Program-made: the position numbers and the translations under genes | The notes under the pieces: generated by a model | Databases searched by the model: none | What the model saw: the letters and a program-made list of their open reading frames with translations, nothing else | What the model was told of the DNA's origin: nothing | Shown: in pieces, positions 6,281 to 11,169 of the stretch | Numbering within the stretch: position 1 is the first letter of the stretch | Layout: each line of letters opens with the position of its first letter | From: UBA9676 sp036522155 | GTDB taxonomy: Bacteria; Actinomycetota; Actinomycetes; Streptosporangiales; Streptosporangiaceae | Reading direction: 5' to 3' | NCBI GenBank assembly: GCA_036522155.1 | Contig: DATDGI010000446.1 | Span: 1-11,169 of the forward strand | Length of the DNA stretch: 11,169 nt

Positions 6281-7549
6281 ATGAGCCGGCCTGTGGCGCG
6301 CGAATGCCTGGCGCCCGGCATCACCGTGGCACCCGGCGAGGTCATGGTGGCCACCGCGATCGGCGACCCGGCCCGCGGGCTGCTGCCCTGCCCGGCGGCG
6401 CCGCTGGTCGGCGGGGTGCCCGCCCGCCGCGGGATACCGGTCCGCTACGGCCCGGTGCCGCAGTACGCGGAGGCGTCGCAGGCCGACGACGGTGCGGTGC
6501 TGTTCGTGACCTCGGCGCTGCTCGGCGACGGCGAGGCCACCGCGATCGGCGCGGCCGCCAACGCGGTGGACGGGGTGTCCGCGGCCGCCGCCCGCAGTGC
6601 GGTGGAGGAATGGTCGGCCGTGGTCGGCTCGCGCCGGCTGCTGGGCGCGGTCAGTCCCTGGTGCGACGGCGCCACCCACGCCCTCGCGCTGGCCCGGGAG
6701 GCGCTCTGGCGGGCGGAAGGGCCGGTCCACGTGTACGGGCCGCTGGCCGCCAGCGAGCGGACCCTGGCCGAACTCACGGCCGCCGGTGCCGTCTTCGTCA
6801 CGTCGCTGGTGGAGGTGCCGGACGGGGCCACGCTGGTCCTTCCCGCGCACGGTGTCCCGCAGGTGGTGCACGAGGAGGCGGAGCGGCTGGGCCTGCGGAT
6901 CGTCGACGCCACCTGCCCGCTGGTGGCGGCGCTGCACGCCGAGATCCGGCGCTTCGCCGACCGCGGCGACCAGGTGGCGATCATCGGCCCGGTCACGCAC
7001 GCGGTGGCGGCCGGGCTGGCCGGCCAGGCGCCGGACCGTGCCATCTGCGTGGAGAGCCCGGCCGGGGCCCGTGCGGTGCGGGTGGCCGACCCCCGGCGCG
7101 TCTCCTACGTGCTCCAGCCGGGCATCCCGGTCGAGGATGCCGGGCCGGTGAGTGCCGCGCTGCGGTCCCGGTTCCCGGCGGTGCGCGGCCCGGATCCGGA
7201 CCTGTTCTGTTACGCCGCCTCCGACCGGGAGGGGACGATCCGCACCATCGCCGCCGCCAGCGACGTGGTGCTGGTGCTCGGCGACGAGGACGAGCCTGAC
7301 ACCCGCCGGGTGACCGGCCTGGCCCGGGCGTGCCACGCGAAGGCGCACGTCATCGGCGGCGCCGGCCAGATCCTGCCGTCCTGGCTGGCCGGGGCGGGCG
7401 CGATCGGGCTGGCCGAGACGCTGTCCGCCCGGCCCGGGCTGGCCGACGAGGTCACCGCCGCGCTGTCCGGGCTCGGGCCGCTGAGCGTAACCAGGCGCCG
7501 GGTGACCACCGAGATCCTCGGCACTCACCCGCAGCCCGGCATATCGTGA
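6281..7549 (+). CDS. Divergent IspH/LytB-like iron-sulfur protein with an extra N-terminal region
   Basis: Homolog of 4-hydroxy-3-methylbut-2-enyl diphosphate reductase (IspH), 422 residues against about 310-350 usually. IspH similarity starts near residue 118. The three [Fe-S] cysteines are present: C128 (SPWCDGATHAL), C212 (DATCPLV) and C310 (DLFCYAASDRE). H190 (PAHGV) matches E. coli H74 and H240 (PVTH) matches H124. Other active-site residues are lost by alignment: the HN of E. coli H41 reads AS (157-158), the catalytic E126 reads V242, the QTTLS motif reads QPGIP (279-283), and the S225-S226-N227 triad reads EPD (338-340). So the cluster is probably bound but the isoprenoid reaction is doubtful. 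Residues 1-117 are unrecognised, Ala/Gly-rich, with C9 and C37. The gene lies 67 nt before a MetE-type methyltransferase gene on the same strand. A diverged IspH that still works is the alternative. Confidence 0.8.
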   Translation: MSRPVARECLAPGITVAPGEVMVATAIGDPARGLLPCPAAPLVGGVPARRGIPVRYGPVPQYAEASQADDGAVLFVTSALLGDGEATAIGAAANAVDGVSAAAARSAVEEWSAVVGSRRLLGAVSPWCDGATHALALAREALWRAEGPVHVYGPLAASERTLAELTAAGAVFVTSLVEVPDGATLVLPAHGVPQVVHEEAERLGLRIVDATCPLVAALHAEIRRFADRGDQVAIIGPVTHAVAAGLAGQAPDRAICVESPAGARAVRVADPRRVSYVLQPGIPVEDAGPVSAALRSRFPAVRGPDPDLFCYAASDREGTIRTIAAASDVVLVLGDEDEPDTRRVTGLARACHAKAHVIGGAGQILPSWLAGAGAIGLAETLSARPGLADEVTAALSGLGPLSVTRRRVTTEILGTHPQPGIS

Positions 7550-7556
7550 CGAGTGA

Positions 7557-7577
7557 CCCCGGTAGACCCAGCCGGGG
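7557..7577 (+). other. Small hairpin between the IspH-like and MetE-like genes
   Basis: CCCCGG (7557-7562) and CCGGGG (7572-7577) pair over 6 bp with a 9-nt loop. An overlapping stem GGCTG/CAGCC (7576-7580 with 7587-7591) could compete with it. It may be a weak attenuator or processing site within the operon; chance pairing is possible. Confidence 0.3.
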
Positions 7578-7605
7578 CTGTCGGCCCAGCCTGCGTCCGC
7601 CTGCC

Positions 7606-7610
7606 AGGAG
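7606..7610 (+). promoter_or_regulatory. Ribosome binding site of the MetE-like gene
   Basis: AGGAG with a 6-nt spacer before the ATG at 7617. It supports this start, which also matches the family N-terminus (SLVGSYPQP). Confidence 0.7.
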
Positions 7611-7616
7611 ATCAGC

Positions 7617-8642
7617 ATGCTCTTCCCCACCTCACTTGTCGGCAGCTACCCGCAGCCCGATTGGCTGATCGACCGGGAGCGCCTGCAGGACCGGTTCCCG
7701 CCCCGGGTCCGGGCGCGCGAGCTGTGGCGGGTGGACCCCGCCTACCTGGAGCAGGCCCAGCGGGACGCGACGCTGCTGGCCATCCGGGCGCAGGAACAGG
7801 CGGGGCTGGACATCCTGACCGACGGCGAGATGTGCCGGGAGAGCTATTCCAACCGGTTCGCGACCGCCCTGGACGGGGTCGACATCGACAACCCGGGGAC
7901 GGCGCTGGACCGCAGCGGCCACCCGAACCCGGTGCCCCGGATCACCGGCCCGATCCGGCGGCGCCACCCGGTTGAGGTCGAGGACGTCAAATTCCTGCGG
8001 GCCAGCACCCGCAGGAAGGTCAAGATCACTGTCCCCGGGCCGTTCACCATGGCCCAGCAGGCGCAGAACGATTACTACACCAGCACCGAGGATGCCGCGC
8101 TCGGCTACGCGGAGGCGGTGAACGAGGAAGTGGCGGACCTGTTCGCGGCCGGCGCGGACATCGTCCAGCTGGACGAGCCCTACCTGCAGGCCCGGCCGGA
8201 GGAGGCCCGCCGCTACGGCGTCAAGGTGATCAACCGGGCGCTGGCCGGCATCACCGGCACGACCGCGGTGCACCTGTGCTTCGGTTACGCGGCGATCATC
8301 CATGACCGCCCGGAGGGCTACTCGTTCCTGCCCGAGCTGGCCGGGGCCGAATGCGACCAGGTGTCGATCGAGACCGCCCAGTCCGGCCTGGACTGCGCGG
8401 TGCTCGGCGACCTGGACGGCAAGACCATCATCCTGGGCGTGCTCAACCTCGGCGACCCCGCGGTGGAGAACGCGGAGGAGGTGGCGGCCCGGGTACGCCG
8501 CGCCCTGCCGTATGTGCCGGCCGAGCAGGTGGTGCTCGCGCCCGACTGCGGCATGAAGTACCTCCCCCGTGACTCCGCCTACGGCAAGCTGGCCGCCATG
8601 ACGCAGGCCGCGGCGCTGCTGCGGGACGAGGCGGAGGCGTAG
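7617..8642 (+). CDS. Core MetE-type (cobalamin-independent methionine synthase C-terminal domain) methyltransferase
   Basis: Zinc-dependent thiol methyltransferase of the MetE C-terminal family, 341 residues, a single TIM barrel. Full-length MetE is about 750 residues, so the N-terminal half is absent. All four zinc ligands of MetE are recognisable: H219 and C221 (HLCFGY), E252 (VSIETAQSG) and C311 (APDCGMKYL). Also present are SLVGSYPQPDWL (6-17), LTDGEMCRESY (67-77) and VQLDEPY (183-189). Stand-alone core proteins of this kind are known; one studied in Dehalococcoides makes methionine from a corrinoid-bound methyl group rather than from folate. Related enzymes use other thiols, such as coenzyme M. 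The substrate here cannot be read from sequence. The gene is probably co-transcribed with the IspH-like gene 67 nt upstream. It converges with the sigma factor gene, the stops being 13 nt apart. Confidence 0.9.
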   Translation: MLFPTSLVGSYPQPDWLIDRERLQDRFPPRVRARELWRVDPAYLEQAQRDATLLAIRAQEQAGLDILTDGEMCRESYSNRFATALDGVDIDNPGTALDRSGHPNPVPRITGPIRRRHPVEVEDVKFLRASTRRKVKITVPGPFTMAQQAQNDYYTSTEDAALGYAEAVNEEVADLFAAGADIVQLDEPYLQARPEEARRYGVKVINRALAGITGTTAVHLCFGYAAIIHDRPEGYSFLPELAGAECDQVSIETAQSGLDCAVLGDLDGKTIILGVLNLGDPAVENAEEVAARVRRALPYVPAEQVVLAPDCGMKYLPRDSAYGKLAAMTQAAALLRDEAEA

Positions 8643-8662
8643 CGGCTGGCCCCGCTCAGCCG
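8643..8662. terminator. Possible bidirectional hairpin between convergent genes
   Basis: CGGCTG (8643-8648) and CAGCCG (8657-8662) pair over 6 bp with an 8-nt loop, covering the whole 13-nt gap between the convergent stop codons and the end of the sigma gene. Short and without T-runs, so only a weak candidate. Confidence 0.3.
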
Positions 8663-10086
8663 GACGGCGGGTACTCGACGGTGACTATCTGCCCGCCGGG
8701 CTTGACGGTCAGGTACGTCACATAGGGCAGCAGCGGGTCCACCGCGGGCGCGCGGATATGGATGACCACGGTCTGCCCCTTGGCCAGCGACCCGGTGAGG
8801 GGGGCCACGATCAGGTGCAGCGGGTGCGGGTTGACGATGTGGAAACTGGCTGGCCCGCCCTGTGCGGTGATCGTGAACGAGCCGAGATAGGGCCCGGGCA
8901 GCGCGGCGGTGGTTTCCGCGAGCCGGACGAGGGTGGCCGACAGGACCAGCTTGCCCGTGGTCGGGGTGGGCGTGGAGGTTGGCGTCGGGGTCGGGGTGGC
9001 CGGCGGCGCTGACGGCGTGGTGCTGGCCGGGGACGCGGGGGCGGACGTGTGCGGCTTGACCGCCGCGGCCACCGAGCCGGACGGCGCCGCGGACGAGGTG
9101 GCGGGCCCGGCCGCCACGTGCCCGGCGGGCTTGAACATCTCGGATGCGAACAGCACGCCGCCGCCGATCACGGCCAGCGCCGCGACCCCGGCCGCGGCGG
9201 CCAGCGCGTAGGACCTCAGCCCGCGGCGGCGGCGCGGTGAGTCGAGCGGCCGCGGGAACCCGTTCCGGCCGAACGGCCCGGCCCGGCCGACCACCCCGGC
9301 CCGGTAGGTGACGGCGGCCGGGCTGGAGTCGGCGACCAGCCGGAACAGATGGTCGCGGAGGCTGGACGGCAGCAGCACCACCGGCAGCATGCTGAGCAGC
9401 ATCGCCGGGCTCAGCTCGCGGCGCCGCCGGGCTCCGCACAGCTCGCAGTGCTCGATGTGCCGGTTGATCCGTTTGCGGAGCAGGGTGGTCAGCTGCCCGT
9501 CCCACCCGTAGAGCATCGCCGCCAGTTCGGGGCAGGCGTCCCGGCCGGTGCGGGCGACCAGCAGCGCGCCCAGTGAGGTCTCGAACTGGGCCCGGGCCCG
9601 CGACGCCAGCGCGTGCGCCTGGTTGGGGGTGACGCCGAGCGCGTCGGCCAGGTCCGCCCCGGCCAGTTCGTGCCGCAGGTTCAGCTCGATGATCTCCCGG
9701 TCGCCCGGGTTGAGCCCGTCCAGCGCCGCGCCCACCAGCGCCCGCAGTTCCGCCCGCTCGACGTCCGCGCCGAGGTCGACGGTCCGGCCGGTCATCTCGT
9801 TCGCCTCGTCGAGCGGGACGGACGACCGGCGGGACCGGAGCCGGCGGTGGCATTCGTTCCTGGCCACCGTGTACAGCCAGGGCCGGAGCCGGTCGGGGTC
9901 GCGGAGCCCGTCCAGCTTGGCGGCGGCGATGATGAACGTGTCCTGGACCGCGTCGGCCGCGTCCGCGGGCTCGCTGAGCATGCTGCGGCAGTAGGCGTGC
10001 AGGGCCGGTGCGTACCGGTCGTAGGCCGCGGCCAGGCCCGCTGTCTGGCCAGCCACGATCGCAGCCACGATCTCAGCGTCCTGCAT
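8656..10086 (-). CDS. Membrane-anchored ECF-type sigma factor fused to a zinc-finger anti-sigma-like domain and an external BACON-like domain
   Basis: RNA polymerase sigma factor of 476 residues with a long C-terminal extension. Region 2 is at about 18-85 (AYDRYAPALHAYCRSMLSE, DAVQDTFIIAAAKL, PWLYTVARNECHRRLR). Region 4 is at about 112-172 (LNPGDREIIELNLRHELAG, then LADALGVTPNQAHALASRAR). Next comes a full zinc-finger pattern of anti-sigma type: C185, then H210, C214 and C217 (HIEHCELC). A membrane helix follows at about 292-313, then a Pro/Thr/Ser/Ala-rich stalk (325-378) and a beta-rich C-terminal domain (380-474; SFTITAQGGPASFHI, LTGSLAKGQTVVIHI) resembling BACON/Ig-like folds. Orientation puts sigma and finger inside the cell and the last domain outside. 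C-terminally extended ECF factors are known in Actinobacteria. The ATG at 10086 was chosen because the 27-codon extension to an ATG at 10167 has non-coding-like third positions, although that ATG has a good ribosome binding site (GGGAGG). Confidence 0.85.
   Translation of the reverse strand: MQDAEIVAAIVAGQTAGLAAAYDRYAPALHAYCRSMLSEPADAADAVQDTFIIAAAKLDGLRDPDRLRPWLYTVARNECHRRLRSRRSSVPLDEANEMTGRTVDLGADVERAELRALVGAALDGLNPGDREIIELNLRHELAGADLADALGVTPNQAHALASRARAQFETSLGALLVARTGRDACPELAAMLYGWDGQLTTLLRKRINRHIEHCELCGARRRRELSPAMLLSMLPVVLLPSSLRDHLFRLVADSSPAAVTYRAGVVGRAGPFGRNGFPRPLDSPRRRRGLRSYALAAAAGVAALAVIGGGVLFASEMFKPAGHVAAGPATSSAAPSGSVAAAVKPHTSAPASPASTTPSAPPATPTPTPTSTPTPTTGKLVLSATLVRLAETTAALPGPYLGSFTITAQGGPASFHIVNPHPLHLIVAPLTGSLAKGQTVVIHIRAPAVDPLLPYVTYLTVKPGGQIVTVEYPPSG
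8956..9006 (-). repeat. Pro/Thr codon repeat encoding the stalk of the sigma fusion protein
   Basis: Short tandem copies of Thr-Pro codons encode PPATPTPTPTSTPTPTT (361-377). This fits a flexible, possibly O-glycosylated extracellular stalk between the membrane helix and the terminal domain. Confidence 0.7.
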
Positions 10087-10115
10087 GCGCTCACGGTACG
10101 GCGTGCGCGGCGATG

Positions 10116-10139
10116 GTTGAATCGAGAAACGATCACAAC
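10116..10139. promoter_or_regulatory. AT-rich island with inverted repeat upstream of the sigma factor gene
   Basis: GTTGAATCG (10116-10124) and CGATCACAAC (10130-10139) are inverted copies with one indel, separated by AGAAA. The stretch is clearly less GC-rich than everything around it and lies 30-53 nt before the ATG at 10086. A promoter or operator of the sigma gene is the likely role. If translation starts at 10167 instead, it would be coding. Confidence 0.4.
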
Positions 10140-10191
10140 TTGCTCCCGCATCGTGCCCCTCCCTCATTCCGGCCTCCCGTCACGATCGCGG

Positions 10192-10224
10192 CCGGGCCGG
10201 GTGGGTCCGCGCCACCCGGCCCGG
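10192..10224 (-). terminator. Perfect 13-bp hairpin after the secreted repeat protein gene
   Basis: CCGGGCCGGGTGG (10192-10204) and CCACCCGGCCCGG (10212-10224) pair perfectly with a 7-nt loop. It starts 16 nt after the stop codon at 10241 on the minus strand and has no T-run. It probably ends transcription of the secreted protein gene, or attenuates reading into the sigma gene. Confidence 0.65.
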
Positions 10225-10240
10225 AGCTCCCGGCGCCCCG

Positions 10241-11169
10241 CTACAGGGACGCGCAGTCGGAGTCGAGCGGGACCTTGTTGGACCAGCGGCCGGACCAGGT
10301 GTCGAAGGCGATGGCGTAGTCGTTCTTGGTGGTGCCGGGGACGCTGGAGCAGTCGCCGATGCCGGTCTGCGCGCCGAACGCCCCGCCCGCGTACCCCGGG
10401 TAGGTCCCGGCGGTGGAAATGGCCGACCACAGCAGGGCCCCGCTGTTGCTCCGGATCTGCACGACTACGTGGCCGAAGTTGAAGTGGTCGCCGTTGATCT
10501 TGAAGTTGGGGCCGTCCCAGCCGCCCTCGGTGGTGGTGCACGTGCCGTTCGAGCAGTTCTCCTGCGGCTGCTGCGCGGGCGGCGTCCAGTCGGTCAGCCA
10601 CAGCTGCAGCAGCGCGACGCGGTTGCCCGCCTGCGCGTTGTCGGCGGCGGCCTGGGCGCGCACGTCCGGGGTGACGCACGTGTAGTCATCCGGCACGGTC
10701 TGCCGCCACACGTACCCCTGCTGGCAGGTGTACTGGGCGTAGGCGCCGCCGCCAGCGGCGATCCGGCTGGTCGCGGCGGCGTTGTCGGCCGCGGCCTGGG
10801 CCTGCACGTCGGGAGTCACGCACACGTAGTCGCCCGCGAACGCCTGCCGCCAGACGTAGCCGTTCAGGCAGGGGACGTCCGGGTCGCCGATGGTCCCGGA
10901 CGGGCTCGGCAGCGAAGTGACGACCGGCAGCTCCAGCCCGGCCGGCGGCAACGCCGGGTGCAGCGGCGCGAGCACCTTCGGGTAGCCGGTCGCGGGCGGC
11001 GGGCCGCCCTGGCCGGTCCCGGTGCCGCCCGTTCCGCCGGTCCCCGATCCGCCGGTGCGGGTGCCGCCGGTACCGGTGCCGGTGCCGTCGGTGCCGTTGC
11101 CGCCCTGCCCGGTGCCGCCCATGCCGGGGCTGCCGGTACCGGCGCCGCCCTGCCCCGTGCCACCCTGCC
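10241..11169 (-). CDS. Secreted Gly/Thr-rich protein with two CxxGYVWRQ repeats (5' end outside window)
   Basis: C-terminal 308 residues of a probable exocellular protein of unknown function; the frame stays open to the window edge, so start and any signal peptide are not visible. It begins with a Gly/Thr/Ser-rich low-complexity segment (to about 11003), followed by a Pro-rich spacer. Two 37-residue repeats follow, each with C-x2-GYVWRQ, then CVTPDV, then AQAAADN; such modules occur in secreted actinobacterial proteins. The last 120 residues look like a beta-sandwich with four cysteines (two in NCSNGTC, one in GDCSSV, one in SDCASL) and motifs such as GWDGPNFKINGDHFNFGH and VVVQIRSNSGALLWS. 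Paired cysteines and low-complexity linkers support export. The gene lies upstream of the sigma fusion gene on the same strand, separated by a hairpin. An in-frame ATG at 11122 exists, but the Gly-rich pattern continues upstream of it, so it is probably not the start. Confidence 0.75.
   Translation of the reverse strand, partial: QGGTGQGGAGTGSPGMGGTGQGGNGTDGTGTGTGGTRTGGSGTGGTGGTGTGQGGPPPATGYPKVLAPLHPALPPAGLELPVVTSLPSPSGTIGDPDVPCLNGYVWRQAFAGDYVCVTPDVQAQAAADNAAATSRIAAGGGAYAQYTCQQGYVWRQTVPDDYTCVTPDVRAQAAADNAQAGNRVALLQLWLTDWTPPAQQPQENCSNGTCTTTEGGWDGPNFKINGDHFNFGHVVVQIRSNSGALLWSAISTAGTYPGYAGGAFGAQTGIGDCSSVPGTTKNDYAIAFDTWSGRWSNKVPLDSDCASL
10616..10726 (-). repeat. Second 37-residue Cys/Trp repeat unit in the secreted protein
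   Basis: Encodes the unit starting CQQGYVWRQTVPDDY and ending in NAQAGNRV. It shares 25 of 37 residues with the unit at 10760-10870, the starts being 48 residues apart. Confidence 0.85.
10760..10870 (-). repeat. First 37-residue Cys/Trp repeat unit in the secreted protein
   Basis: Encodes the unit starting CLNGYVWRQAFAGDY and ending in NAAATSRI. The two cysteines, the aromatic GYVW core and the AQAAADN helix start are shared with the second copy, so a tandem duplication is clear. Confidence 0.85.
11003..11169 (-). repeat. Gly/Thr-rich low-complexity coding repeat
   Basis: Imperfect tandem GGT/GTG/GQGG codon units running off the window edge, encoding stretches such as GTGTGTGGTRTGGSGTGG. 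This is typical of a flexible linker or cell-wall-spanning segment in secreted actinobacterial proteins, and a likely site of length variation. Confidence 0.75.

Noticed and set aside
6152..7630. 492-codon minus-strand frame opposite the IspH-like gene
   Set aside because: Antisense shadow of a gene with three conserved cysteine motifs; the frame spans the promoter region and the next ribosome binding site.
8956..9006. Tandem repeat that might suggest a CRISPR-like or other array
   Set aside because: It is in-frame Thr-Pro codon repetition within the sigma fusion gene, without spacers.

Overview
This is a very GC-rich window with GC-dominated third codon positions, several GTG starts and gene families typical of Actinomycetota: a GbsR/MarR regulator beside an ABC-2 exporter, NhaA fused to a DsbA-like domain, a stand-alone PAC2 protein and a C-terminally extended sigma factor. 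The organism is a high-GC actinomycete; nothing here places it more precisely. All of this is read by eye from the sequence, with no database search.

Left part (1-3092): an exporter module. On the minus strand an ABC ATPase and a large two-half ABC-2 permease (cut by the window edge) overlap by 4 nt as one operon. A GbsR/MarR-type regulator runs divergently. The two units share an AT-rich gap holding a 17-bp imperfect palindrome that covers the likely -10 element of the ATPase gene. Autoregulated drug or lipid export is the simplest reading.

Middle (3172-8642, plus strand): four genes. They are an NhaA Na+/H+ antiporter with a C-terminal thioredoxin/DsbA-like domain (CPYC), a PAC2-family protein followed by a strong hairpin, and a probable two-gene operon. 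That operon encodes a divergent IspH/LytB-like iron-sulfur protein and a short core MetE-type zinc methyltransferase. The IspH-like protein keeps the three cluster cysteines but has lost most residues that bind or protonate the isoprenoid substrate. It also carries an extra N-terminal region of about 115 residues, so it is probably not the housekeeping IspH. This pair is the most interesting functional puzzle in the window.

Right part (8656-11169, minus strand): a secreted, Gly/Thr-rich, cysteine-containing repeat protein (5' end outside the window), a perfect 13-bp hairpin, an AT-rich promoter-like island with an inverted repeat, and a fused membrane sigma factor. The sigma protein has, in order, sigma regions 2 and 4, a complete C/H/C/C zinc finger of anti-sigma type, a membrane helix, a Pro/Thr-rich stalk and an external beta-rich (BACON-like) domain. 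Sigma factor, anti-sigma factor and possible sensor are thus in one chain. No RNA genes, insertion sequences, CRISPR arrays or phage genes were found.
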